Shown here one piece after another: positions 26,170 to 34,563 of a stretch of 64,000 nucleotides of DNA. Each line of letters begins with the position of its first letter. The first letter of the stretch is position 1. The stretch is taken from positions 124,001 to 188,000 of the forward strand of contig NZ_VTGY01000001.1 of NCBI RefSeq assembly GCF_009729075.1, read 5' to 3'. The stretch is from Mycolicibacterium sp. CBMA 226 (GTDB taxonomy: Bacteria; Actinomycetota; Actinomycetes; Mycobacteriales; Mycobacteriaceae). The notes under the pieces were generated by a model. It ran no database searches. It was not told where the DNA came from and was given only the letters and a program-made list of their open reading frames with translations. A program made the position numbers and the translations under genes.

Positions 26170-27404
26170 CAGCGCGCCGCGGGTGAGTGCGCCGAGGTAG
26201 GGGGCGGACCCCACCAGAGTTCCCGGATGTGACCATCGTCTGGCTCGATGCACACCACATGTTGAGTCTGCTGCACTTCGAAGGCGTACGCCGCCATGAT
26301 ATTTGGACCGCATGGGGGGTCACCGGCCGCGGCCGTCAGGTTGCCGGTGTGCCAGCCGTCAGTCCACCACATTTCGTACAGCCGGTTGTCGGCGCCGACA
26401 TAGACGATGTGCTGGGTACCCTGCCGGTCAAAGGCGTAGCCGGCGACGCGGCGCGCAGGGAGGTCGCGGGCCACTGCGCTCAAATCGGTGACCCGCCAAC
26501 CGGCGTCACGACCGGACGACAGTTCCAGCAGCCGGCCGTCGGCGGTCGTGAATACGATGTGCTGGGTCCGCAGTTTCTCCGCGGAATACGCCGCTATTGC
26601 TCCTGCGGCATTCACCGGCCCCGGCGTGTTCGTCACGGCGCTGAGATCGCTGGACCGCCAGCCGGCGTTGCCTGACCAAAGCTCGTGGAGATGACCGTCG
26701 ACGCCCGTGTAGACGACGTGCGCAGTCTCCTCACTTGCGAACGCATACGCTGTCAACGCGCTACTAGACGCCGGCGGCGGCGTGCTGGTCGCGCTGGTGA
26801 GATCTGTTGCGTACCAGCCATCTCTGACCGAAGTCAGTTGGTAGATGTGGTTATCAACACCGACGAAGGCCACGTTCTGGGTGCCCTTGGCGGAGAAGAC
26901 GTAACCGGATACGGTCTCTGGCCGGCCCGCCGGTAAGGGTGAGTTGGTGGCGGCCGTCAGGTCACCGGAATGCCACCCTGTCGCATCCGACCAGAGTTCG
27001 TGCAGGTGCTGGTCGGCGCCGACGAAGATGACGTGGTGAGTCATCTGACTGTCGTACGCGTACCCGAAGATTGCCGACCGAGGTGCCGCGGGTACGCCAC
27101 GGGCGGACGTCGTGAGATCAGCCAAATGCCAACCATTCACGTTCCACCACAGCTCCACCAGATGCATGTCGTGCGCGCTGGCGTAGACCACGTGCTGCGT
27201 GCCCTGCGCCTCGAATGCGTACGCGGTCAAAGTCGTTGGGTCGGCAGGCGGCGCGCCCGTCGCCACACTGACATCGTCCGATTGCCAGACGCCGGCCCCC
27301 GCAGGATCAGACCAGGCTGGGGCAGAATGCTCGCTTTGGGACGAGCACGCGGCGGCCAGCGCGACGACGAGCACAATGTGCAACGCGATAGGTAGACGCC
27401 TCAT
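26169..27404 (-). CDS. Beta-propeller (fucose-lectin-like) lipoprotein
   Basis: The 411-residue lipoprotein (lipobox AAAC, C20) consists of seven repeats of about 48 residues with the consensus [AG]-Y-x-F-x3-x-TQH-[IV]-V-[FY]-x-G-x-D-x-H-L-x-EL-W-x3-GW-x3-DL-[ST]. The last repeat lacks the final GW/DL strand. That strand is supplied by the first mature residues (GVWQSDDVSVATGAPP), as in velcro-closed propellers. The repeats recall fucose-binding lectin propellers, so sugar binding at the cell surface is inferred. It lies between galU and the lipase-fold lipoprotein in one operon. Confidence 0.85.
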   Translation of the reverse strand: MRRLPIALHIVLVVALAAACSSQSEHSAPAWSDPAGAGVWQSDDVSVATGAPPADPTTLTAYAFEAQGTQHVVYASAHDMHLVELWWNVNGWHLADLTTSARGVPAAPRSAIFGYAYDSQMTHHVIFVGADQHLHELWSDATGWHSGDLTAATNSPLPAGRPETVSGYVFSAKGTQNVAFVGVDNHIYQLTSVRDGWYATDLTSATSTPPPASSSALTAYAFASEETAHVVYTGVDGHLHELWSGNAGWRSSDLSAVTNTPGPVNAAGAIAAYSAEKLRTQHIVFTTADGRLLELSSGRDAGWRVTDLSAVARDLPARRVAGYAFDRQGTQHIVYVGADNRLYEMWWTDGWHTGNLTAAAGDPPCGPNIMAAYAFEVQQTQHVVCIEPDDGHIRELWWGPPPTSAHSPAAR

Positions 27405-27425
27405 CCGCGCACCCTCCTGCAGTGC

Positions 27426-28352
27426 TCATACGGCGACTGGTGCGACCGCCGTGATGCCCAGCCTCGCGAGAAGCCAATTCCGCAGCCCTGGGCCGTAATC
27501 GGAGCGATCGAGTGCGAAATCCACGGCCGCCTTCAGATAGCCCTCTGGATTGCCGAGGTCGTGCCGCGCGCCACGGTGCACGACGGCGTGTACCGGATGT
27601 CCCTGCTTGATCAGCCCCGCGATGGCGTCCGTCAGTTGAATTTCGCCGCCGGCACCGCGCGGCGTCGCGCGTAGTGCATCGAAGATCGCCCGATCGAGCA
27701 GGTACCGACCGGCAGCTGCGAAGTTCGAGGGCGCCTCTCCGGGAGCCGGCTTCTCCACCATTCCATTGACGCGCAAGACATTCGGATTGATGATCGGTGG
27801 CATCGGCGCCACGTCGAATACGCCGTAGGCGCTTATCTCCTGTTCCGGCACATCGATTGCGCACAGCACCGAGCCGCCGAACGCCTCGCGAACGGCCATC
27901 ATCGTCTCGAGTACGCCGGTCGGAAAAACGAGATCGTCGGGTAGCAGCACAGTGATTGCCGTCTCGTCGGGCGACAACAATGGCTCGACACACGACACGG
28001 CGTGCCCGAGCCCGAGCGGCTGCTGCTGAACCACCGATTCAACCTTGATGAGGGCCGGCGCCCGGCGAACCTTTTCCAACATGGAGTGCTTCCCGCGCGC
28101 CTCCAACGTGCCTTCCAAAACCAGATCCTCGACGAAGTGCGCTACCACCCCGTCCTTTCCTGGTGAGGTGACAATGACAAGTCGTTCGGCACCGCCCTCT
28201 GCTGCTTCGGCGGCCACCAATTCGATTCCCGGTGTGTCGACCACGGGAAGCAATTCCTTCGGCACCGTCTTCGTCGCCGGAAGAAAGCGCGTTCCGAGGC
28301 CGGCCGCGGGCACTACCGCGGTGCGCGGCAGCGGTACCTGTGGTGCTGACAT
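27426..28352 (-). CDS. galU: UTP-glucose-1-phosphate uridylyltransferase
   Basis: This 308-residue enzyme closely follows mycobacterial GalU: the nucleotide-binding signature AAGLGTRFLPATKTVPKELLP, then IELVAAEA, VLLPDDLVFPTGVLE, NGMVEKP and AAGRY-LLDRAIFDAL. It makes UDP-glucose from UTP and glucose-1-phosphate in the cytosol. Being the first gene of the minus-strand operon and divergent from a cellulose-synthase-like glycosyltransferase suggests it supplies UDP-glucose for that polymer. It may be a second copy besides a housekeeping galU (inference). Confidence 0.93.
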   Translation of the reverse strand: MSAPQVPLPRTAVVPAAGLGTRFLPATKTVPKELLPVVDTPGIELVAAEAAEGGAERLVIVTSPGKDGVVAHFVEDLVLEGTLEARGKHSMLEKVRRAPALIKVESVVQQQPLGLGHAVSCVEPLLSPDETAITVLLPDDLVFPTGVLETMMAVREAFGGSVLCAIDVPEQEISAYGVFDVAPMPPIINPNVLRVNGMVEKPAPGEAPSNFAAAGRYLLDRAIFDALRATPRGAGGEIQLTDAIAGLIKQGHPVHAVVHRGARHDLGNPEGYLKAAVDFALDRSDYGPGLRNWLLARLGITAVAPVAV

Positions 28353-28952
28353 GTTTGCACGATAACTGAAAACCAGTGCCTCGGCAGATTACGTTCAGTA
28401 AATTTTATGCCGTTAGTACGTTCGCATTACGTCGTAGTTCGAATGAACTACTCCGATCGTACGAATTATCGCCTCAAACCGGTTATTTGTGACGCACGTT
28501 ACACACCTTGTCGTGCGGGCGTGCGGGGACCCTTGTATAAGTTAACCAGGGCGATCACATGCCCTGACAGGGAATTATTAACGCGCGCATTCAGTGCTGA
28601 GTGCACGCGTCCCTGTGAAGCGCGTCAGCGTGGAACCGCACGGGCGGAGGTCTACGGTATATGCAGATAGATACCTGAATCGCGGCTGTTCTCCCAGCCG
28701 CTGTAGTCGGCGAAGCGGATCGCTCGGTTTGGCTTGATTCGCGCCCTGAATTCGGATATTCACGGCGGCGTCGTAATAATTGCGAAGATGCTCTATTGCG
28801 AGCGGAATCGGTCAAATTCAATAGCGATTCGTGAACTCACACTGTCGTGGTCAGTACACCGAGAGCGGTCAGAAATCTTCTTCGAAAAACAACAGAAATT
28901 GTCGTAGAGCTGCATATGCAGCAACGCGAATTTCCGACGGAACGAGCTCGCA
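28353..28952. promoter_or_regulatory. 600-base divergent regulatory region between galU and the GT2 synthase
   Basis: No convincing gene was found. The region is more AT-rich than its surroundings and holds several dyads: CCCTG-A-CAGGG at about 28561-28571, a hairpin GCGGCTG/CAGCCGC with a 6-base loop (28682-28701), and a perfect palindrome GCTGCATATGCAGC (28909-28922) about 30 bases before the synthase start. It must contain both promoters. Its length suggests a long leader or several regulator sites on the synthase side. No known riboswitch consensus was recognised. Confidence 0.5.
28909..28922. promoter_or_regulatory. Perfect 14-bp palindrome upstream of the GT2 synthase
   Basis: GCTGCATATGCAGC is self-complementary and ends 30 bases before the synthase ATG. 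It is a candidate operator, possibly for the LuxR-type regulator at 33901-34563 (inference). Confidence 0.45.
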
Positions 28953-31301
28953 ATGACTAGTACCAGACTGTTCGTCGCACGCTGCATGGCATTGCTCGTG
29001 GTCGCCTTCGGTGGGACATACATGGTGTGGCGCTGGTCTTCCACGATCGCCTGGGACGCATGGTGGATCGCCATCCCATTGGTGTTGGCCGAGACGTACA
29101 GCCTTGGTGAGTCGGTGCTCTACGGCGTGACCATGTGGAACTCGCGCCGTCGACCGGAGCCACCGCCGGCCCCTGTGGGGGCGACCGTGGACGTGTTCAT
29201 CGCGACCTACAACGAACCCATCGACATCGTGCTCGCCTCGGCGATCGCGGCGCGCGACATGAGCTATCCGCACCAGACCTGGATCCTCGACGACGGCAAT
29301 CGGCCGGAATTCGCCGTTGCGGCTGAACGTATCGGTGTGGGTTACATTGTTCGTGGGCCAGACTGGGACGGGCGGCCACGATTTGCCAAGGCGGGCAACG
29401 TGAACAACGCGCTCTTTCAGACCTCCGGCGAGTTCATCGCGGTATTCGACGCAGACCAGGTACCTGACGCGATGTTCCTCGACCGGGTGCTCGGCTACTT
29501 CAACGATCCGGAAGTCGCTTTCGTTCAAACGCCGCAGAGCTTTTGGAACGTGCCGCCGTCCGATCCCCTCGGTAGCGGAGCAGACCTGTTCTATGGGCCG
29601 ATCCAGCAAGGCAAGGACGGTTGGGGAGCGGCGTTCTTCTGCGGCACCAACGCGGTCCTGCGCCGAGAAGCCTTGATGGCGCTCGGGTTAACTATGTTCT
29701 CGCGCTCAGCTGCTGAGCGTGTCCGCAAAGCCCTGCACGACGGGCGGCGCCGTGTGCAGTCAGCTCTGGAAGCCGATCGCTCCAGCGAGAACGGACAGAT
29801 CGTCGGCCGGCGTGCGATAACCCTACTCGCGGACGCAGAAGCACGGGTCCGCCGTGGCGACGTACTTTCCGACGTCACCTACCAACTCCGGCGGCAGATC
29901 GCCGCGGTGGCTGCAGTGGACATGCTGCCGCAGTCGGTCACCGGCCTGATCGCCGATGTACTGAGCGCTGCCGAGGTCGCCCGCACCGACCGTGCACTGG
30001 CCATCGATCCGATTGTCACCTCGTCGATCACCGAGGACATGGCAACCGCGATGCATCTGCACGCCCTGGGCTGGGCCAGCGTGTATCACCACGAAGTGCT
30101 GGTTCGCGGGCTGGCGCCAGAAGACGTTCGCACGATGCTCTCCCAGCGCCAACGGTGGGCCACGGGCACGATGCAAGTCTTCTTCGCCGACAATCCGCTT
30201 CTGCTGCGCGGGCTAACCATCGGCCAACGGCTGATGTATCTGGCCACAATGACCAGTTACCTCAGCGGGTTTGCCGCCGTTGTCTACATCGCTGCCCCGA
30301 TCGTATTTCTGGTCAGCGGCGTCTTCCCGATCAGGTGCGACTCCATCGCATTCTTCGTGTACTTCATGCCGTTCTTCGTGTTTTCGCAAGCGTTGTTCGT
30401 CGTGGCAGGCAATCGATCCGGCGGTTTATGGCGCGGTCAACAGATGTCGTTCGCGTTGTTCCCGACGTGGATCAAGGCGACGATCGCCGGTGCCAGCGCG
30501 GTCTTTTTCAACAAGACCGTCACCTTTGCGGTGACCGAGAAGACGAAGCAGGCCAGCGGTATCGGATTGCGTCACATCCGTCCGCAACTGCTGGCCATCG
30601 GCGCGTTGGTGCTGACCGGCGGGTTCGGCGCGCTCCAAGCCGCCAACGGCAACCGGCCGTTGTTCGCGTCGATCATCACGCTGGCGTGGGTGGGCATCGA
30701 TATCGTGCTGTTGTCTGCCACGGTGCGCGCCGCCCGCTACCGCGGGCCCGGTGACAGCATCGCCAACCCGATCGCCGCAAGCGTGAGCGATGAAGTGGCT
30801 GAGGTCATTCACTATGCCTCCGACCGCGTGAGCGCAACGAGCACGGCAGGCGTCGCCGTGCAAACAGTCCCGTCGGAGCGGACGCCCGACGCGCGGGTCC
30901 AGGCAGGTTTCGTGCGATTGCCGACGCATTGGAGCGCTGCCGCCAGATTCGATGCCGTTGCCGCCTTGGCGATGCGTTCACACGTTGCGGACAGGACACG
31001 TGAAGGTTCGTCGGTCGTGTTCGTCGATGTCTCCGGCGTCCGCACCATCACGCCCTCAGCCGTCGCAGTGGTCGTAGACCTCCTGCGACTGCAACGCGCC
31101 AGTGGTGGCGATCTGCGAATCTTCGGCGACTCTCGCACTTTTACGTTGGCATACGAGACCTTGGCGCTGTCACGCGTGACGCGATTGCATAGCGACTCTG
31201 AAGACGCCGCCAATGCCCGGCCGCCCGGTAGGCACCACCGCGCACCCGCGCGCCGTGGTCGCGGCGCGCACCGCCATCCGATGGTGCCCAGTCCGAGATG
31301 A
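28953..31301 (+). CDS. Cellulose-synthase-like family 2 glycosyltransferase with C-terminal STAS-like domain
   Basis: This 782-residue membrane enzyme has two N-terminal helices (about 8-27 and 35-58). The GT2 domain carries the processive-synthase residues DDG (113-115), DAD (166-168), TED (360-362) and QRQRW (398-402), and is followed by about six helices (425-592). It fits a UDP-sugar polymerase exporting a beta-glucan-like chain. Unusual points: about 115 helical, arginine-rich residues (241-355) separate FFCGTNAVLRRE from TED, where BcsA has only about 15-20. There is no PilZ motif. Residues about 685-750 (VFVDVSGVRTITPSAVAVVVDL) resemble a STAS/anti-anti-sigma domain, with TPSA in place of DSSG. 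The tail is basic and disordered. Confidence 0.88.
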   Translation: MTSTRLFVARCMALLVVAFGGTYMVWRWSSTIAWDAWWIAIPLVLAETYSLGESVLYGVTMWNSRRRPEPPPAPVGATVDVFIATYNEPIDIVLASAIAARDMSYPHQTWILDDGNRPEFAVAAERIGVGYIVRGPDWDGRPRFAKAGNVNNALFQTSGEFIAVFDADQVPDAMFLDRVLGYFNDPEVAFVQTPQSFWNVPPSDPLGSGADLFYGPIQQGKDGWGAAFFCGTNAVLRREALMALGLTMFSRSAAERVRKALHDGRRRVQSALEADRSSENGQIVGRRAITLLADAEARVRRGDVLSDVTYQLRRQIAAVAAVDMLPQSVTGLIADVLSAAEVARTDRALAIDPIVTSSITEDMATAMHLHALGWASVYHHEVLVRGLAPEDVRTMLSQRQRWATGTMQVFFADNPLLLRGLTIGQRLMYLATMTSYLSGFAAVVYIAAPIVFLVSGVFPIRCDSIAFFVYFMPFFVFSQALFVVAGNRSGGLWRGQQMSFALFPTWIKATIAGASAVFFNKTVTFAVTEKTKQASGIGLRHIRPQLLAIGALVLTGGFGALQAANGNRPLFASIITLAWVGIDIVLLSATVRAARYRGPGDSIANPIAASVSDEVAEVIHYASDRVSATSTAGVAVQTVPSERTPDARVQAGFVRLPTHWSAAARFDAVAALAMRSHVADRTREGSSVVFVDVSGVRTITPSAVAVVVDLLRLQRASGGDLRIFGDSRTFTLAYETLALSRVTRLHSDSEDAANARPPGRHHRAPARRGRGAHRHPMVPSPR

Positions 31302-31343
31302 CGACGACTCTCAGATCAGGACCGTACCAACATGATTCGCTGC

Positions 31344-32306
31344 TCAGGACCTCCGCCGGTCGGCGAGGGCACGTTTGAACGCCGTCTGGGACTGGCCAGA
31401 AGAGTTCAGCCGCCAATCCCGTTCCTTGTCCATCTGGAACCAGACCACCGCATCGACCCGCTCCTCGCGCGAGAGGTAGTCGAACAGGTCGGCGATCCAC
31501 CTACTCTTGTCGACGCCCGACTGCGGTCCCTCGACAGTGGCCGTCTCGGCTATGACGATCGGATGAGCGCCGTCGAGCTTCCGGAGCTGACTCAGGCCGC
31601 CGTCGAAAATCTCACGCGGGTTGCGCCACGTATGCCCGGCGCCGTCGCCCCAGTTGTAGCCATCGAGGCACAGCAAGTCGACCGAATCTGCGCCAGGGTA
31701 GGCATCGGCGAGGTCCTTCGAGCCCTCACCCGGCGCGTCCGGGCACCACATGAACGACACGTTCGCCGCGTTCGCGAGCGAGAAGCGTTGCCGCACATGC
31801 TTCCACGCGGCGCGGTAGTCCTGCGCGGTGTTTCCGTTGACCCCGACCGACCACGGGTAGTGGTCGCTGTTCATCTCATGAGCGAAGCGCAACACGACGG
31901 GCTTACCCCACTCCGCGAGATTGTGTGCCCAGGTATCGAGTTGAGCGTCGAAATCGCCGGCAGTGATTCGAGCCAACGCGTAGGCCGGCTGATCGACACC
32001 TGCGCCGGGCTGCCAAGGTTCCAGGGTGACGATCGGTCGCGCCCCAGACGCCGAGATGACGTTGAGTTCGGGGATGGGCGTGCGGTCATCGAGAGAACCG
32101 AACCTCATGACGTAGCTCGGCTGCGATCCCGTCATTTCTTGGACCGTCCACAGATTGCTCGACGGCGAGCCGTCGTCGGGCAGGAACACCCCCCAGTCGA
32201 TCCAGTGTCTAGTGCGCGAATCGATTCGCGACGGAGTGTCACCTCCGCAGCCCGCGGTCGTTATCAGCAACGCGATGACCGCGGGCCATACGCATCGACT
32301 GGTCAT
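31344..32306 (-). CDS. GH26-like glycoside hydrolase, lipoprotein
   Basis: The 320-residue protein has a lipoprotein signal (lipobox TAGC, C20) and a TIM-barrel hydrolase domain of the GH26 beta-mannanase/glucanase type. The acid/base glutamate is E144 in RFAHEMN and the nucleophile is probably E254 in VIAETATVEG; conserved tryptophans (WFQMDKERDW) lie near the C-terminus. The ATG at 32306 was chosen; a longer frame to 32870 is antisense to the next gene. It would cut or edit a beta-linked surface glycan outside the membrane. It converges on the synthase gene and diverges from a related hydrolase. Confidence 0.85.
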   Translation of the reverse strand: MTSRCVWPAVIALLITTAGCGGDTPSRIDSRTRHWIDWGVFLPDDGSPSSNLWTVQEMTGSQPSYVMRFGSLDDRTPIPELNVISASGARPIVTLEPWQPGAGVDQPAYALARITAGDFDAQLDTWAHNLAEWGKPVVLRFAHEMNSDHYPWSVGVNGNTAQDYRAAWKHVRQRFSLANAANVSFMWCPDAPGEGSKDLADAYPGADSVDLLCLDGYNWGDGAGHTWRNPREIFDGGLSQLRKLDGAHPIVIAETATVEGPQSGVDKSRWIADLFDYLSREERVDAVVWFQMDKERDWRLNSSGQSQTAFKRALADRRRS

Positions 32307-32376
32307 AGGCCGACGCCGCGCAGTATCGCCGATGGTCGTTCGATCACTCGACCAACGTTGACGAAAGGCGCCGGGC

Positions 32377-33663
32377 ATGACACATGATATGCACGACAAT
32401 GGAGTTCGCACGTTGCCAGCCGTATTCGACGATGCCGACGGCGACACGGACGAACCCGCATTCGTCGGCCACCCGAAAAGGCGTCGGCGCCGCGGCCAGA
32501 CCGTGCTGGTGCCGCTGCTCGCGATGCTTCTGGCCGTGGTCATGGTTGTCACCATCGAGCCCCGGATCCGGCCCCTGCAACTACTGCTCGGACGCTGCAA
32601 GGTGAGTAATGCCGCGTCGTTGATACCTGGTGACGGTGTTCTTTTCGGTGTCAATCTCGACTGGAAGTCCGAAACCCTGAGCCAACATCGGGAGAATCTG
32701 GGGCATGCCCCTGCGGTGGCAGTGGAGTTCTCGGACATTCCGTACGACCGCGCCACCTGGGAACACACGAAAAGCGCTGCCCGCCAAGTCAAAGAGAACG
32801 GCGGCGCTTTGGTGTTGACGCTGGAACCGCACGGTGGTCTCGACACGGTGAGCCCTGAAGTCATCCGCACGCTCGCCTATGACCTGCTGGACCTCAACAA
32901 CATCGGTGTCGCGGTCATCGTGCGCTTCGCCCATGAGATGAACGGATCGTGGTATGCCTGGGGTCAGCAACCCGACCATTACAAAGCGGTATTCCGGCAG
33001 GTGGCGAACGCCGTTCACAAGATCGCTCCCGGGTCGGCCATGATGTGGGCGCCCAATTACGGTGGCGGATACCCGTTTTCAGGTGGCCGGTACGTCGCTG
33101 CTCCCGGCACGGAGGCCTATCACGAGTTGGACACCGACCACGATGGCGTGCTGACCATGGCCGACGATTCGTACGAGCCGTACTACCCCGGGGACGAATA
33201 TGTCGACTGGGTTGGGGTTTCGCTCTACCACTGGGGCAATAGCCGTCCATGGGGCAATAACGAGATCACCGAGCCGCGCAAGTTCAGCGAGATGCTGACC
33301 GGCACCTACAACGGCACAGCGGGCAATGACCTGGGCGTGCCCAACTTCTATGAGACGTACGGAGTCGAGCACCACAAGCCGGTTGCCGTCGTCGAGACCG
33401 CGGCGATCTATACGCCCTCGCGCAGCGGCCAGTCTGAGCTCGATGTCAAGCGTGCGTGGTGGCGCCAGGTCTTTTCACCTGAGATTCATCAACGGTTTCC
33501 GCAGCTGAAGATGATCAATTGGTTCGAATGGCGCAAGTTCGAGATCGAGATCAACGACTGGGTGGACTGGCGGGCGGCCGGGGCTCCAGCCATAAAGAAC
33601 GCATTCGTCGCAGACCTGCCGGGTTGGCTGCGCTACGCGGATTCCGTTGATGCCTGTGAATGA
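32377..33663 (+). CDS. GH26-like glycoside hydrolase, membrane-anchored, with EF-hand-like loop
   Basis: This 428-residue protein has a basic cytosolic N-terminus (RRRRRGQ), one membrane helix (about 42-60) and an external GH26-like barrel. Catalytic glutamates are likely E187 (RFAHEMNGSWYAWG) and E340 (VAVVETAAIY). Inside the domain, residues 252-263 read D-T-D-H-D-G-V-L-T-M-A-D, a good 12-residue EF-hand/dockerin-type calcium loop. It is diverged from, and transcribed away from, the lipoprotein hydrolase at 31344-32306. A role in trimming or releasing the polymer made by the adjacent synthase is inferred. Confidence 0.85.
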   Translation: MTHDMHDNGVRTLPAVFDDADGDTDEPAFVGHPKRRRRRGQTVLVPLLAMLLAVVMVVTIEPRIRPLQLLLGRCKVSNAASLIPGDGVLFGVNLDWKSETLSQHRENLGHAPAVAVEFSDIPYDRATWEHTKSAARQVKENGGALVLTLEPHGGLDTVSPEVIRTLAYDLLDLNNIGVAVIVRFAHEMNGSWYAWGQQPDHYKAVFRQVANAVHKIAPGSAMMWAPNYGGGYPFSGGRYVAAPGTEAYHELDTDHDGVLTMADDSYEPYYPGDEYVDWVGVSLYHWGNSRPWGNNEITEPRKFSEMLTGTYNGTAGNDLGVPNFYETYGVEHHKPVAVVETAAIYTPSRSGQSELDVKRAWWRQVFSPEIHQRFPQLKMINWFEWRKFEIEINDWVDWRAAGAPAIKNAFVADLPGWLRYADSVDACE

Positions 33664-33900
33664 GTCTCATATTGCCGCCCGGAGCGGATATCGACCTTGT
33701 CGCACCCGTGACTGCGCCGCACCCCTCGAATTGAGGTAGTGCGCTACTCGCGCGTAGACATCGCCACTATGCGACCATGATCTTGATTGTTTAGCAACCT
33801 TGACGTGGTTCGCTCGGTGCCAGTCCGAATTCGTTACATCGTGGTCCCGGAGGCACGGTTAATCGCCGGCGCGCGCCACTCGGGGAGCCGAGGAGTAGCC

Positions 33901-34563
33901 ATGGCCCTGGACCTCGATGTGCGGTCGCCGATATCGGTTGCGATCGTCTGCCCAGGAACAGTGCGCGTTTCCGGCAGCATTCAGGAATGGCTCGACGAAC
34001 TCGGCGCCACCGTCACCGTCGTCGGCGTATATCCCGCGCCGAACGACTTGTTGACGGCGAGAGTGTCCGATGGTGTCAGCCGCATCGATCTCGTAATTTT
34101 TGCGCGAGACGCCGCTGACGACGAGCCGAATGTAGTTGCTGTGCAACGAATATGCGATGCCGGGTACCCGGTGATCATGTTCGGCCCAAGCCTGCGCGAT
34201 GATGCGATTCTGGAGTATCTGGATGCAGGGGTCAACGCCTTCGTCGCCCGAGGCGCACGGCGCCGGGGCTATGCGGCGGTAACCCTGAATACCCCTTCCG
34301 CTCTTTACTCGTCGGTCGTTGGACCGATCGACGTCCCATCGCCGGGTTTGACTGCGCGTGAGGCGGAGGTACTGACCGCGTGGTGCCACGCGGCCAGTAA
34401 AGAAGATGCCGCCGACCAGTTGCTGATCGGGCGCGCCACCGTGAGTTCGCATCTGCAGCGCATCCGGTTGAAGTACGCCGCGGTCGGCAGGCCGGCCACG
34501 ACCAAGGCAGCGTTGATCGCCAGGGCTGTACAAGACGGCTTGGTCGACGTTTACGACCTGTGA
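33901..34563 (+). CDS. LuxR-type regulator with degenerate receiver domain
   Basis: The 220-residue protein has an N-terminal receiver-like domain (about 10-125) and a C-terminal LuxR helix-turn-helix (about 140-205; LTAREAEVLTAWCHAASKEDAADQL then GRATVSSHLQRIRLKY). At the site of the phosphoacceptor aspartate the sequence reads DLVIFARD, so alanine replaces aspartate, and the usual Thr and Lys of the active site are also not evident. It probably acts without phosphorylation. The ATG at 33901 has a GAGGAG ribosome-binding site. It lies downstream of the hydrolase gene and may regulate the polysaccharide locus (inference). Confidence 0.82.
   Translation: MALDLDVRSPISVAIVCPGTVRVSGSIQEWLDELGATVTVVGVYPAPNDLLTARVSDGVSRIDLVIFARDAADDEPNVVAVQRICDAGYPVIMFGPSLRDDAILEYLDAGVNAFVARGARRRGYAAVTLNTPSALYSSVVGPIDVPSPGLTAREAEVLTAWCHAASKEDAADQLLIGRATVSSHLQRIRLKYAAVGRPATTKAALIARAVQDGLVDVYDL

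Noticed and set aside
28353..28952. Possible known riboswitch (c-di-GMP or c-di-AMP) upstream of the GT2 synthase
   Set aside because: No recognisable consensus of either class; only generic hairpins are visible.
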